From Gammaproteobacteria bacterium (GTDB taxonomy: Bacteria; Pseudomonadota; Gammaproteobacteria; Steroidobacterales; Steroidobacteraceae), in NCBI GenBank assembly GCA_021323735.1, contig JAJPKM010000043.1:1-47995 (forward strand): DNA of 47,995 nucleotides. Direction: 5' to 3'. The position numbers were made by a program, and so were the translations under genes. The notes beneath the pieces were generated by a model. The model was not told the origin of the DNA, made no database searches, and saw nothing but the letters and a program-made list of their open reading frames with translations. Below are positions 8,721 to 17,913 of this stretch, in pieces (the stretch's first letter is position 1; each line of letters opens with the position of its first letter).

Positions 8721-9251
8721 CTACAGATAGGGATTTGAAAACCCAAGCCGATCAAGGATTTGAACCTCACGGGCGGCCATTTTTGCCGCTTCCCGGGTGC
8801 GCTCATGATCGAATCCTTGAAGATGCAGTACCCCATGAACGGTCATGTGCGCCCAATGCGCACGAAGAGACTTGCCCTGGGCCCGCGCTTCCCCGGCCAC
8901 GATGGGCGCGCAGATCACCAGTTCTCCCAGGAAGTAGCGACCGTCCGGAAAAGGCCCGGCGCCCGCGAAAGACAGCACATTGGTGGGCTTGTCCTTGTGC
9001 CGATAGTGCGCATTCAAACGCCGGCTGCGCGCTTTGCCGACGATGCGCACCGACAGCACCATGGGCCGGCTCGAGGACTTGAGCGCCGCGGCCGCCCACT
9101 GGTAGAGCAACCGCGCGCCCGGCACCCAGGGGCTGCGCGACGCATAACTGACGTCGAGTTCCAGGCGCCGCGCCGAACTGGGAACATCCTCCTCGTCGGC
9201 TTCGTGCCGATCGCCAATTCTGTCTCGTTCGCGGCCACGGGGAATACTCAG
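8721..9251 (-). CDS. ybeY: Endoribonuclease YbeY (16S rRNA 3'-end maturation)
   Basis: Zinc-dependent endoribonuclease needed for 16S rRNA maturation and 70S quality control. The signature HGVLHLQGFDHE contains the three zinc histidines, and KPTNVLSFA is also typical. The first ATG/GTG in frame (GTG 9125) would delete the conserved N-terminal strand, which is clearly encoded upstream (LELDVSYASRSPWVPG). The frame is open back into phoH; the only well-placed candidate is a CTG at 9251, five bases after an AGGAG that overlaps the phoH stop. This gives 176 residues against about 155 usual. The start codon is therefore inferred. Confidence 0.9.
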   Translation of the reverse strand: MSIPRGRERDRIGDRHEADEEDVPSSARRLELDVSYASRSPWVPGARLLYQWAAAALKSSSRPMVLSVRIVGKARSRRLNAHYRHKDKPTNVLSFAGAGPFPDGRYFLGELVICAPIVAGEARAQGKSLRAHWAHMTVHGVLHLQGFDHERTREAAKMAAREVQILDRLGFSNPYL

Positions 9252-9259
9252 ACAGACTC

Positions 9260-10243
9260 CTAGCCGCCGTCGCTGGGCCCGGGGCTGTTCGCCTCATAGG
9301 CTTGGACGATTCTCTGTACCAGGGGGTGGCGCACCACGTCGCGTGAGGTGAACAGGGTGAAGGCAATGCCGCGCACGCCGCGCAAGATATCGATGACGGT
9401 GCGTAAACCGGACTGCTTGGAATTCGGTAGATCGACCTGTGTGATGTCGCCCGTGACCACCGCCTTGGAACCGAAGCCGATGCGCGTCAAGAACATTTTC
9501 ATCTGTTCGTTGGTGGTGTTCTGCGCCTCGTCCAAGATCACGAAGGAATCGTTCAACGAGCGTCCGCGCATGAACGCCAACGGCGCGACCTCGATCACAT
9601 TGCGCTCGATCAGTTTCGCCACCCGCTCGAAGCCCAGCATTTCGTACAGCGCGTCGTACATCGGGCGCAGGTAGGGATCGACCTTTTGCGATAGATCGCC
9701 CGGCAAGAAGCCCAAGCGTTCGCCGGCCTCGACCGCCGGGCGAACCAAGATGATGCGCCGGACCTTTTCCGATTGCAGCGCCTCCACCGCACACGCCACG
9801 GCGAGGTAGGTCTTCCCCGTGCCCGCAGGGCCTATACCGAAGGTCAGATCGTGGTTGCGGACATTGTTCAGGTACTCGGTTTGATTGGCCCCGCGCGCCC
9901 GCACCGCACCGCGTGCGGTGCGCACTTTTAATTCGTCGGAATCCGCGGTGGCCTCGGCGTTGTTGCTGTCCATGTCCAACTCCTGCAAGGCAATGTGTAC
10001 CCGTTCGGAATCCACAGGCTCGCGCTGCGCGCGCGCGTAAAGATCCTGCAATACCGATTCGGCGCGCTTGACCGCCGGCGCCAATCCCACCAATTGAAAT
10101 CGATTGCCGCGACGCCGCACCTCCACGCCCAATCTTGATTCGATCAGCCGCAGGTGTTCATCGAGAGGCCCGCACAACTCGACCAGACGGACGTTGTCCG
10201 CCGGCGCCAGCAGCACGTCCCGTGTCATCGGCGCCGAACTCAC
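9260..10243 (-). CDS. ybeZ: PhoH-like ATPase (YbeZ)
   Basis: Cytoplasmic P-loop ATPase of the PhoH family, a partner of YbeY in RNA metabolism. Walker A is GPAGTGKT and Walker B is FVILDEAQN, followed by [16 protein letters not shown], all standard for PhoH. An N-terminal KH-like region ([13 protein letters not shown]) precedes the ATPase. I chose the GTG at 10243, which overlaps the miaB stop by 4 bases (GTGA) and has GGAG four bases upstream, giving 327 residues; ATG 10228 is the alternative. The stop is followed at once by the ybeY ribosome binding site, so the two are probably translationally coupled. Confidence 0.94.
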   Translation of the reverse strand: MSSAPMTRDVLLAPADNVRLVELCGPLDEHLRLIESRLGVEVRRRGNRFQLVGLAPAVKRAESVLQDLYARAQREPVDSERVHIALQELDMDSNNAEATADSDELKVRTARGAVRARGANQTEYLNNVRNHDLTFGIGPAGTGKTYLAVACAVEALQSEKVRRIILVRPAVEAGERLGFLPGDLSQKVDPYLRPMYDALYEMLGFERVAKLIERNVIEVAPLAFMRGRSLNDSFVILDEAQNTTNEQMKMFLTRIGFGSKAVVTGDITQVDLPNSKQSGLRTVIDILRGVRGIAFTLFTSRDVVRHPLVQRIVQAYEANSPGPSDGG

Positions 10244-11589
10244 GCGGCTCCGGCGGCGACGAGACGTCCGCGAAGCGAATTCGGCATCGCCTCGGTAATG
10301 ACCACGTCCGTAAAGGTATTCAAGATCGTGTCGCGGGCATCGGCCGGGGCATCGAAATTGACCCAGCGGTTGTTGTCGGTCCGGCCGGCCCATTGCGCAG
10401 GATTGCGCTTGGCGGGCCGCTCCACCAGAACCCGTTGGCGGCTGCCCACCATGCGTTCGGAAATCGCGCGCGCCTGTCCGTTCAACCGCTGCTGCAGCAG
10501 CTCGAGGCGTTGCTGTTTGACCTCATGGGGTACCTCATCGATCAGCGCCGCGGCCGGCGTGCCGGGCCTGCGGCTGTACAGAAAGCTGAACGATTGGTCG
10601 AATCCGACATCGGCCACCAAATTCATGGTGGCCATGAAATCCTGTTCCGTTTCTCCCGGGAAACCCACGATCAGGTCGGTTGAAATGCAGATGTCCGGCC
10701 GTACGGCACGCAGCTTGCGCAGCTTCTGCTTGTATTCGAGCACCGTGTGGCCGCGCTTCATGGCGGCGAGGATCCGGTCCGAGCCGCTCTGCACCGGCAA
10801 ATGCAAATAGTTGTTGAGCTGCGGCACGTTGGCATACGCCTCGATCAAGCTGTCGTTGAAATCCAGCGGATGCGAGGTGGTAAAACGAATGCGCTCCACG
10901 CCCGGGGTGGCCGCCACGAAATGGATCAAGGTCGACAAGTCGGCCGGCGTGCCATCGGCCATGGGGCCGGCATAGGCATTGACGTTTTGCCCGAGCAGCG
11001 TGATTTCGCGCACACCCTGCTCGGCCAGGCCCTGCACCTCGCGGAGCACCTGGTCGAAGGGGCGGCTGATTTCCTCGCCGCGCGTGTACGGTACGACGCA
11101 GAAGGTGCAGTACTTGCTGCAACCCTCCATGATGGAGACGAAGGCGGTGGCGCCGTTGGTGCGCGGCTGGGGCAGGCGATCGAATTTCTCGATCTCCGGA
11201 AAGCTGATGTCGACTTGCGCACGGCCGGACTGTTTCAAACCGTCGAGCATTGCGGGCAGGCGATGCAGGGTTTGCGGTCCGAACACCAGATCGACGAACG
11301 GAGCGCGCGCCGTGATGCCCTCGCCCTCCTGGCTCGCCACGCAGCCCCCCACGCCGATGACCACATGCGGGCGCGCCTGCTTGAAAAGGCGCCATTCCCC
11401 CAGCAGCGAGAACACCTTCTCCTGGGCCTTTTCCCGCACCGAGCAGGTATTGACCAGCAGGACGTCCGCTTCGGCCGGGTTGTCGGTGCTCCTCATGCCG
11501 TGAGCCGCCTCGAGTACGTCCCGCATCTTGCCGGAATCGTATTCGTTCATCTGACAGCCGAAGGTTTTTATGTATAAAAGACCGGGCAT
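10240..11589 (-). CDS. miaB: tRNA-2-methylthio-N6-dimethylallyladenosine synthase MiaB
   Basis: Radical-SAM methylthiotransferase that converts i6A37 to ms2i6A37 in tRNAs reading UNN codons. Its 449 residues show the expected three parts: an N-terminal UPF0004 domain with cysteines for the auxiliary 4Fe-4S cluster ([29 protein letters not shown]), the radical-SAM CSKYCTFC motif (CxxxCxxC) with SRPF downstream, and a C-terminal TRAM domain ([10 protein letters not shown]). It leads the miaB-ybeZ-ybeY-corC cluster and is divergent from the deformylase gene with only 47 bases between them. Confidence 0.97.
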   Translation of the reverse strand: MPGLLYIKTFGCQMNEYDSGKMRDVLEAAHGMRSTDNPAEADVLLVNTCSVREKAQEKVFSLLGEWRLFKQARPHVVIGVGGCVASQEGEGITARAPFVDLVFGPQTLHRLPAMLDGLKQSGRAQVDISFPEIEKFDRLPQPRTNGATAFVSIMEGCSKYCTFCVVPYTRGEEISRPFDQVLREVQGLAEQGVREITLLGQNVNAYAGPMADGTPADLSTLIHFVAATPGVERIRFTTSHPLDFNDSLIEAYANVPQLNNYLHLPVQSGSDRILAAMKRGHTVLEYKQKLRKLRAVRPDICISTDLIVGFPGETEQDFMATMNLVADVGFDQSFSFLYSRRPGTPAAALIDEVPHEVKQQRLELLQQRLNGQARAISERMVGSRQRVLVERPAKRNPAQWAGRTDNNRWVNFDAPADARDTILNTFTDVVITEAMPNSLRGRLVAAGAA

Positions 11590-11636
11590 TTACAGCATAG
11601 GCTCACGAGGAAAAGGCCGCTAAGATACTAGGAACC

Positions 11637-12170
11637 ATGGCAATACGCGATGTTCTCAAAATGGGCGATCCACGCCTCCTGGCGCTGTCGGCGCCGGTGG
11701 ATGAGTTTGGCACCCCCGAGCTTACGGACCTGCTCACCGATATGCGGGACACGATGCGACATCTCAATGGGGCCGGGCTCGCCGCACCCCAGATCGGCGT
11801 CGGGCTGCGTGTGGTGATATTCGGCTTCGAGGAAAATCCGCGCTATCCGGAAGCGGATCCGGTGCCCTTTACGGTACTCATCAATCCGCGCCTCACCCCC
11901 TTGAGCGAGGCCTTGGAGGACGGCTGGGAGGGATGCCTGTCGGTCCCCGGCATGCGCGGCCTGGTACCCCGCTACCGCGAACTGCGGTACACGGGCTTCG
12001 ATGCCGCGGGCAACCCCATCGATCGCAGCGTGAAGGATTTTCACGCCCGTGTGGTGCAGCACGAGGTCGATCACCTGGACGGAATCCTCTATCCGCGCCG
12101 GATCCGGGATCTCACCCAATTCGGTTTCAACGAGGCCTTGTTTCCCGGGGAAGACCTGGCCGATGACTAG
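11637..12170 (+). CDS. def: Peptide deformylase
   Basis: Metalloenzyme that removes the formyl group from the N-terminal Met of new proteins. The three diagnostic motifs are present: [10 protein letters not shown] (residues 45-54), EGCLS with the metal-binding Cys100, and QHEVDH with His142, Glu143 and His146. At 177 residues it is a normal bacterial deformylase. It is not next to fmt, the usual partner of the housekeeping copy, so it may be a second deformylase; the rest of the genome would decide. AGGA precedes the ATG by three bases. Confidence 0.95.
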   Translation: MAIRDVLKMGDPRLLALSAPVDEFGTPELTDLLTDMRDTMRHLNGAGLAAPQIGVGLRVVIFGFEENPRYPEADPVPFTVLINPRLTPLSEALEDGWEGCLSVPGMRGLVPRYRELRYTGFDAAGNPIDRSVKDFHARVVQHEVDHLDGILYPRRIRDLTQFGFNEALFPGEDLADD

Positions 12171-12202
12171 GGGCCGCCGGACTTTGGGCGCATATTCCCG
12201 AT

Positions 12203-13318
12203 TTACGCCGCGTCGAAAATCACCACCCCACGTCCCTGCTTCCCTTCATTCAGATCGGCGAAGGCGCGCGGCGCTTCATCGATGGAGTAGGTCCGTGTAA
12301 TGAGTTCATCGAGCTTCAAACGGCCGCTGCGGTACAGGCCGATCAAGCGCGGAAAATCCAGCTGCGGGCGCGCCGACCCATACATGCTTCCGGTGAGGGT
12401 CTTTTCCGTCGTTGCGGCTTGCTGAGCGCTCAAGACGATCTGATCTTTCGGACCTGCAATTCCCACGATGACCGCGGTGCCGCCGCGCCGCAACACACCC
12501 CACGCCATCTCCGAGCTTCTGCCGTTTCCCACACAATCAAAAGCGTAGTCCGCACCGCCGCCGCACAGCTTGAATAAATCCTTGCCGACATTCGCCTGAC
12601 CGGTAATGTTATAGCCGTGGGTGGCGCCGAACCGCTTCGCCATCTCGAGCTTTTCATCGCTGGTGTCGACGGCCACGATCATGCCGGCGCCGGCGATGGC
12701 GCAGCCCTGGATGGCGTTCAACCCGACGCCGCCGCAACCGATAACGAGGGCGATCGAACCCGCTTCGACCTGGGCGGTGTTGACCGCGGCGCCCACGCCC
12801 GTCATCACCCCGCAGGCAATCAGGGCTGCCCGATCGAGTGGCATGCTTCGATCGATCTTGACGACATTGTCCATGTGTACGGTCGCGTACTCAGCCATGA
12901 CGCCGCAGCCGCAGAACACGTTGAGATCCTGCCCTTTTGAATCGCGGGTGCGGACGGTGCCGTCGGGCAGCGTGAACAGTGATTTCAGCGATTGCACGCA
13001 TAGTTGCGGCCGGCCGGTCTGGCAATAGTGGCAATGCCCGCACATGCTCACGAACGAGCTGACCACATGATCACCCACCACGTAATTGTCGACGCCGTCG
13101 CCGACCGCAGCGATGACTCCAGCACCTTCGTGGCCCAACACCAACGGCAGCGGATAGTTGATGGTGCCGTTGGTCGCCGACAGATCGCTGTGGCAGACGC
13201 CACAGGCGGCGATGCGCACCATGACTTCGCCATGCTTGGGCGCGGCGACTTCGATCTGTTCCACCACGACGGGCTTGCCGAGTTCACGCGCCAAGACCGC
13301 TTTCGCCAATTGAGCCAT
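12203..13318 (-). CDS. Zinc-dependent alcohol dehydrogenase (MDR family)
   Basis: NAD(P)-dependent medium-chain dehydrogenase of 371 residues. Catalytic zinc ligands are Cys42 (CGVCHSD) and His63 (GHEGAGV), with Cys169 as the likely third. The structural-zinc lobe is CGHCHYCQTGRPQLC (Cys93, 96, 99, 107). The Rossmann motif is IGCGGVGL near residue 193, with Asp218 suggesting preference for NAD. The start at 13318 has GGGGA upstream. It lies 19 bases after an acyl-CoA dehydrogenase gene, so it probably belongs to the same catabolic operon and may oxidise an alcohol intermediate; the substrate cannot be read from sequence. Confidence 0.92.
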   Translation of the reverse strand: MAQLAKAVLARELGKPVVVEQIEVAAPKHGEVMVRIAACGVCHSDLSATNGTINYPLPLVLGHEGAGVIAAVGDGVDNYVVGDHVVSSFVSMCGHCHYCQTGRPQLCVQSLKSLFTLPDGTVRTRDSKGQDLNVFCGCGVMAEYATVHMDNVVKIDRSMPLDRAALIACGVMTGVGAAVNTAQVEAGSIALVIGCGGVGLNAIQGCAIAGAGMIVAVDTSDEKLEMAKRFGATHGYNITGQANVGKDLFKLCGGGADYAFDCVGNGRSSEMAWGVLRRGGTAVIVGIAGPKDQIVLSAQQAATTEKTLTGSMYGSARPQLDFPRLIGLYRSGRLKLDELITRTYSIDEAPRAFADLNEGKQGRGVVIFDAA

Positions 13319-13337
13319 GCTGAAATTCCCCGTGAGA

Positions 13338-14474
13338 TTAGGAGCGCGTGAGCGCAGCGTAGCGCTGCAAATGGGTATCGCTGTCGCCAAACATGAGTTG
13401 CGCGGCGGTCAGCCGTTTGAACCAGTGGCTGACGATGAGTTCATCGGTCATGCCCATGCCGCCGTGCAGCTGCACCGCTTGTTGACCGACGAAGCGGGAT
13501 GACTGACCGATCAGGGCCTTGGCGGCCGACAGGGCGCGTCGGCGCTCCGTGACATTCTGGTCGGCGCAGCGCAGCGCCGCCAGATAACTCATGGAGCGGG
13601 CCTGCTCCAAGTGAATCAGCATGTCGGCGATGCGGTGCTGCAAGGCCTGGAAGTGGCCTATCGCCGTGCCGAATTGCTGGCGCGACTGGACATACGCCAC
13701 GGTGGCATCGAGCAGCGCCTGCATGACCCCGACCGCCTCGGCGCACAGGGCGGCAAGCCCGATGTCCAGGGCCGCCTCGATGGCGGGCAATGCCGCTCCC
13801 TCCTCGCCGAGCCTCGCGCCTACCGGCACCTGAACCGCTTTCAAATACACTTCCGCGGCGCGCTGGCCGTCGATGGTGGGATACACATCCAAGGTCAAGC
13901 CCTGGGCTTCCCGCGGAACTCTAAACAATGAAATGCCTTTCGCATCGTGAGGCTCGCCGGCGATGCGCGCGGAGATGAGCAGGGTGTCGGCGGTGCCGGC
14001 ATGCAGCACGACGGCTTTGTGACCATCGAGCAGGTAGTGATCGCCGGCTTTTTTCGCCCGGGTGGTCACCCACTGGGTCTCGAAGCGCGACTCGGGTTCA
14101 TAGTGCGCGAGCACGGCAATGGCCTCGCCGCTCGCCATGCGCGTGAGCAGCTCGGCGGCCGCGGCATCATCGACGGCGCGCAGAGCCGCGGTCGCGATCA
14201 CGGCGCTGCTCAAGAAGGGCTCGAGCAGCAGGCTTCGACCGCAGGCGCCCATGACGCTCAAGGTTTCCAGCGGCCCGAATCCCAATCCGCCCTGCGCCGT
14301 CGGCACATTGAGCGCGAGCACGCCGAGCTCCGCGAGCCCTGCCCATGCCGTTCGGTCCCACCCGACAGGCGAGGCATTGATGGCCCGAAATCGCTCGAAG
14401 GTGTACTGCTCGGTCAGGTAGCGGCTGACCGTGTCGTGCAACTGCTGCTGCTCATCGCTGAATTCGAAGTTCAT
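13338..14474 (-). CDS. Acyl-CoA dehydrogenase, probable subunit of a pair
   Basis: A 378-residue FAD-dependent acyl-CoA dehydrogenase family protein. The N-terminal helical domain starts with EFSDEQQQLHDTVSRYL, and the C-terminal domain has QLHGGMGMTDELIVSHWFKR. It lacks the GGTNEIQ segment found in the upstream partner. In steroid and side-chain degraders, two adjacent divergent acyl-CoA dehydrogenases often form a heterotetramer; the 30-base spacing to the next gene upstream supports that by analogy. Substrate and partner are inferred. The alcohol dehydrogenase gene follows. Confidence 0.9.
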   Translation of the reverse strand: MNFEFSDEQQQLHDTVSRYLTEQYTFERFRAINASPVGWDRTAWAGLAELGVLALNVPTAQGGLGFGPLETLSVMGACGRSLLLEPFLSSAVIATAALRAVDDAAAAELLTRMASGEAIAVLAHYEPESRFETQWVTTRAKKAGDHYLLDGHKAVVLHAGTADTLLISARIAGEPHDAKGISLFRVPREAQGLTLDVYPTIDGQRAAEVYLKAVQVPVGARLGEEGAALPAIEAALDIGLAALCAEAVGVMQALLDATVAYVQSRQQFGTAIGHFQALQHRIADMLIHLEQARSMSYLAALRCADQNVTERRRALSAAKALIGQSSRFVGQQAVQLHGGMGMTDELIVSHWFKRLTAAQLMFGDSDTHLQRYAALTRS

Positions 14475-14504
14475 TCTGGAAAGCTTCTCTTTAGAGACCG
14501 GTCA

Positions 14505-15713
14505 TCAGAGACCAACGATCATCTTGGAAATAATGTTTTTCTGAATCTCGTTGGTGCCGCCGAAAATCGACAGTTTGCGCTGATTCATGTAAGCCGCGGC
14601 CAAGGTGGCGGCATAACGCGGTCCCGGCGCCGCGCGAGCCGGGTCCGACTGCCACCCAGCCTCCATCGCTTCGCGGCGAAAGGGCAGCGCATAAGGTCCG
14701 ACCGCACGCATCATGAGTTCGGAAATGCGCTGCGCGATTTCGGTGCCGCGGATCTTCAGGATGGAGGCCTCGGGTCCGGGAGTACGCGAACCCCGCTCGC
14801 CGGACAGTACGCGCAGGTTGGTGATCTCCAAGGCCCACAGATCGATTTCAACCTGGGCGATGTCGGCCGCGAACAGGGGATCGTCGATCAGCGGCCGGCG
14901 ATTTTTCATCTCGCTGCCGGCAATGCGCTTGAGCCGCGCCAGTTCCCGCTTGGCGCCGCCGATCCCGGCGATATTGGTGCGCTCATGGCCGAGCAGAAAT
15001 TTGGCGTAGGTCCATCCTTTATTTTCATCGCCGATGCGGTTCTGGACCGGCACGCGCACATTCTCGAACCAGATCTCGTTGACCTCATGGCCGCCGTCGA
15101 GCAGCATGATCGGCCTGACGCTGATCCCCGGGCTCTTCATGTCGATCAATAAGAAGCTGATACCGGATTGCGGCTTGGCTTGGGAGTCGGTGCGCACCAG
15201 GCAAAAGATCCAATCGGCGTACTGACCCAGGGTGTTCCAGGTCTTTTGGCCGTTGACGACGTAGTGATCGCCCTCGAGCGTCGCCCGGGTTTTCAGCGAC
15301 GCCAAGTCGGAGCCGGCGCCGGGCTCGGAGTAACCCTGGCACCACCATTCGGATCCGGCGCTGATCGGGGGCAAGAATCTCTGCTGCTGAGCCGCGTTGC
15401 CGAAGGCCATGATCACCGGCGCCACCATCTTCGTACCGAAGGGGATCAATCGCGGGGCGCCCGCCAGGGCTGTTTCCTCTTCAAAAATATATTGCTGGAC
15501 CGAATTCCAACCGGGGCCGCCGAATGCCTTGGGCCAGCCCACCCCGCCCCAGCCGCGCTCATGCAGGGTGCGCTGCCAGAGCACGTGGTCCGCTCGCGTA
15601 AGCTCGAACCCATTGAGTACCTTGTCGCGGATGGCCGGCGGCAGTTTTTCGCGCACGAAGGAGCGCACCTCTTCGCGAAACGCCTGCTCTTCTTCAGTAA
15701 ATTCTAGACGCAT
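14505..15713 (-). CDS. Acyl-CoA dehydrogenase
   Basis: FAD-dependent enzyme of 402 residues that introduces the alpha-beta double bond into acyl-CoA. Motifs include the FAD/substrate segment WWCQGYSEPGAGSDLASL, VNGQKTWNTLGQYADW, and a C-terminal KLSIFGGTNEIQKNIISK. The start at 15713 (MRLEFTEEEQAF) fits the family; an in-frame ATG at 15773 would run through the palindromic operator and is rejected. It is the first gene of a three-gene operon (two acyl-CoA dehydrogenases and an alcohol dehydrogenase) and is divergent from the IclR-type regulator, its likely controller. Confidence 0.93.
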   Translation of the reverse strand: MRLEFTEEEQAFREEVRSFVREKLPPAIRDKVLNGFELTRADHVLWQRTLHERGWGGVGWPKAFGGPGWNSVQQYIFEEETALAGAPRLIPFGTKMVAPVIMAFGNAAQQQRFLPPISAGSEWWCQGYSEPGAGSDLASLKTRATLEGDHYVVNGQKTWNTLGQYADWIFCLVRTDSQAKPQSGISFLLIDMKSPGISVRPIMLLDGGHEVNEIWFENVRVPVQNRIGDENKGWTYAKFLLGHERTNIAGIGGAKRELARLKRIAGSEMKNRRPLIDDPLFAADIAQVEIDLWALEITNLRVLSGERGSRTPGPEASILKIRGTEIAQRISELMMRAVGPYALPFRREAMEAGWQSDPARAAPGPRYAATLAAAYMNQRKLSIFGGTNEIQKNIISKMIVGL

Positions 15714-15732
15714 TAGGGGGTTTCCGTTTACA

Positions 15733-15762
15733 TTCTGTTCCGCAGTACAGAACTTAGTTCTG
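15733..15762. promoter_or_regulatory. Overlapping palindromes, probable IclR-type operator
   Basis: The 90-base gap between the acyl-CoA dehydrogenase operon and the iclR-type gene holds three half-sites in alternating orientation: TTCTGT (15733-15738), ACAGAA (15747-15752) and GTTCTG (15757-15762). The last two form a perfect palindrome, CAGAAC-TTA-GTTCTG (15748-15762), while the first two form a second with an 8-base spacer. The position between divergent genes fits autoregulation and control of the operon; the factor is inferred. Confidence 0.65.
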
Positions 15763-15803
15763 AAATAGTGCAAAATTATGCGGATGAGGATCAGGGGTTG
15801 TCA

Positions 15804-16622
15804 ATGACGCCTAAAGGTAAGCCGAATATCTCGGCGGTAACCGCCGCCGCCAAAACCGACCGCCACTTCGTGAACGCCCTAGGAAGAGGACTGGAAGTGC
15901 TGGCCTGTTTTCGCCATGGCGATCGTATGCTCGGCAATCAAGACCTGGCGCGCTCCTGCGGCCTGCCGAAATCCACCGTCTCCCGGCTCACCAATACGCT
16001 GACCAAACTCGGCTATCTGGTGTATGTCGAGGAAAGCGCGAAGTACAGCCTTGGAATCGCCACCTTAAGCTTGGGCAGTGCCATGCTGGCTCGCCTGGAT
16101 ATCCGCAAACTCGCGCATCCGCGGATGCAGGAGTTGGCCGAATTCGGCCAGTGCATGGTAAGCCTGGGAACGCGCGATCGCCTCTCGATGCTGTACATCG
16201 ACGTGGTGCGCGGCTCGGGCGCGGTCACCTTGAGCCTGGACATGGGCGCGCGAATTCAGATCGCCACCTCCGCCATGGGCCGCGCGTACATCACCGCCGT
16301 CCCGGAGAGCGAAAGAAACGAGATCATGGAGCGCGTGCGCGAGCTGGTACCGAAGGATCGGTGGCAGGAGATCAAAGCGGGCATCGACCAGGCGATGCGG
16401 GACATCCGCGAACTCGGCGTGTGCTGCTCATTCGGCGAATGGCAGAAGGATGTCAACGGCATTGCCGTACCGGTGCGCCCCGGCAGCGGTTTGCCACCGA
16501 TGCCCATCAACTGCGGCGAGCCGGCCTACATGGTGTCGAAGGATTTCTTGCTGGAGAAGGTGCGCCCCAAGCTCATCGCATTGGCCAACGAACTGGAAAC
16601 TTCGCTGGGCACTTTGTCCTGA
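15804..16622 (+). CDS. IclR-family transcriptional regulator
   Basis: A 272-residue DNA-binding protein. The N-terminal winged helix (ALGRGLEVLACF, then LARSCGLPKSTVSRLTNTL as the recognition helix region) is followed by an IclR effector-binding domain (about residues 90-265) with YIDVVRGSG, ATSAMGRAYITAVPE and GVCCSFGEW. Such regulators usually control a neighbouring catabolic operon and bind a small aromatic or acyl ligand. ATG 15804 has AGGGG at seven-base spacing; an upstream in-frame start at 15768 would enter the operator region. Divergent from the acyl-CoA dehydrogenase operon. Confidence 0.93.
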   Translation: MTPKGKPNISAVTAAAKTDRHFVNALGRGLEVLACFRHGDRMLGNQDLARSCGLPKSTVSRLTNTLTKLGYLVYVEESAKYSLGIATLSLGSAMLARLDIRKLAHPRMQELAEFGQCMVSLGTRDRLSMLYIDVVRGSGAVTLSLDMGARIQIATSAMGRAYITAVPESERNEIMERVRELVPKDRWQEIKAGIDQAMRDIRELGVCCSFGEWQKDVNGIAVPVRPGSGLPPMPINCGEPAYMVSKDFLLEKVRPKLIALANELETSLGTLS

Positions 16623-16772
16623 ATCCTATTGGGCACTTGCCCCGAATCCTAAATAATAATTCGACCGACGAAACCTTTTGACCTCCCGATGCCTCTGAAG
16701 AGGCTGGGCTTTGCAGCCCTGCAAGTAGATCGATTTCGCTTGGGTTCCGAAATGCGCTCGAGGAGCAAAAGG

Positions 16773-17813
16773 ATGAGCATGTCTTTCAAGATCCGTGCGC
16801 TTGCCATCGTGGCAGGCGGTCTGCTGCTGGGAGCCGTCCCGGCGACGTTCGCGGCCGAGAGCCCTAACGCCGGCATCGACCAATCGTCCTTCGTTTCCAT
16901 CGGCGGCATCGACCAGTGGATCAGTATCAAAGGCGAGGATCGCCGCAACCCCGTGTTACTGGTGGTTCACGGCGGACCGGGCGAATCGCAATGGCCGGTG
17001 GCCGATAAGTATGAGCCCTGGGAGAAAGCGTTCACCGTCGTACTGTGGGACCAGCGTGGGGCTGGGCACACCTACGGCCGCTACGGCGCGAAGACGCCGG
17101 ACTTCTCACTCAAGCGGATTGCAAGGGACGGGATAGAGGTAACTGAATATCTTCGTCGCACGCTCGCTAAGAAAAAGATCATCGTGCTGGGACATTCGTG
17201 GGGCTCAACCGTCGCCACTGCCATGGTCCAGCTCAAACCGGAACTGTTCGCGGCCTATGTGGGCACAGGACAAGCGGCGAGTTGGAAGGCCACCTCCAAC
17301 ATGCGGTTCGATCTGGCGTTGGCCAAGGCGCGCGAGGATGGCGATGCGGTCACCGTCAAGCAGTTAGAGGAGAAAGGGCCGCCGGATCCCAACGATCCCG
17401 AACAGGCCTTCGCCGTGAACATCTGGGCCGCGATGGCCCCGAGCGACCAGGCTTGGATAGGCTCGTTGCGTGCCCACATACCCGAGTTGAAGGCCAAGTA
17501 CCCCAAGGATTTCCAGGACTTCCAAGACGGCTTCCAGTTCAGCGTCGAGCATGCCCTGCCCGACCAGATGCAGCTCGACCTGCCGAAGACCGCCAGCAAG
17601 GTCGGAACGGCCTTCTTCATCATCCAGGGAGAGCACGACGTCATGACGCCCACCCAGGCGGCCATCGACTATTTTAATGGAGTCTCAGCACCGACGAAGG
17701 AGTTGATCCTGATCCCGGGTGCCGGACATTTCGCCTTCATGACCGCTCCGGATGCATTCCTGGCCGGATTGATCGACAAAGTGCGCCCGGTCGCCATCGC
17801 GCGCGGTGCTTGA
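16773..17813 (+). CDS. Secreted alpha/beta hydrolase, proline iminopeptidase-like (S33)
   Basis: A 346-residue protein with a Sec signal peptide (about residues 1-27, ending ATFA before AES), so likely periplasmic. The core is an alpha/beta hydrolase: oxyanion loop HGGPG (66-70), DQRGAG (94-99), nucleophile elbow GHSWGS with Ser142, and probable Asp289 (GEHDV) and His319 (GAGHF). HGGPG plus DQRG(A/C)G is the pattern of proline iminopeptidases, but secreted homologues may act on other esters or amides, so the substrate is open. GAGGAG precedes the ATG. It follows the iclR-type gene by 150 bases. Confidence 0.9.
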   Translation: MSMSFKIRALAIVAGGLLLGAVPATFAAESPNAGIDQSSFVSIGGIDQWISIKGEDRRNPVLLVVHGGPGESQWPVADKYEPWEKAFTVVLWDQRGAGHTYGRYGAKTPDFSLKRIARDGIEVTEYLRRTLAKKKIIVLGHSWGSTVATAMVQLKPELFAAYVGTGQAASWKATSNMRFDLALAKAREDGDAVTVKQLEEKGPPDPNDPEQAFAVNIWAAMAPSDQAWIGSLRAHIPELKAKYPKDFQDFQDGFQFSVEHALPDQMQLDLPKTASKVGTAFFIIQGEHDVMTPTQAAIDYFNGVSAPTKELILIPGAGHFAFMTAPDAFLAGLIDKVRPVAIARGA

Positions 17814-17913
17814 TCTCCGGCGCCGGTAACGACGGGTACCTGGTAAGAGAAATATTTGGATTGGCGAATCGGCGGGCGGGCAATATCCTTGAAGACCCTG
17901 CGGCCACCAAGGC

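Noticed and set aside
10747-11577. Plus-strand frame across miaB
   Set aside because: Antisense shadow of a certain gene; composition is His/Arg/Gln-rich as expected from the reverse of GC-rich coding DNA.
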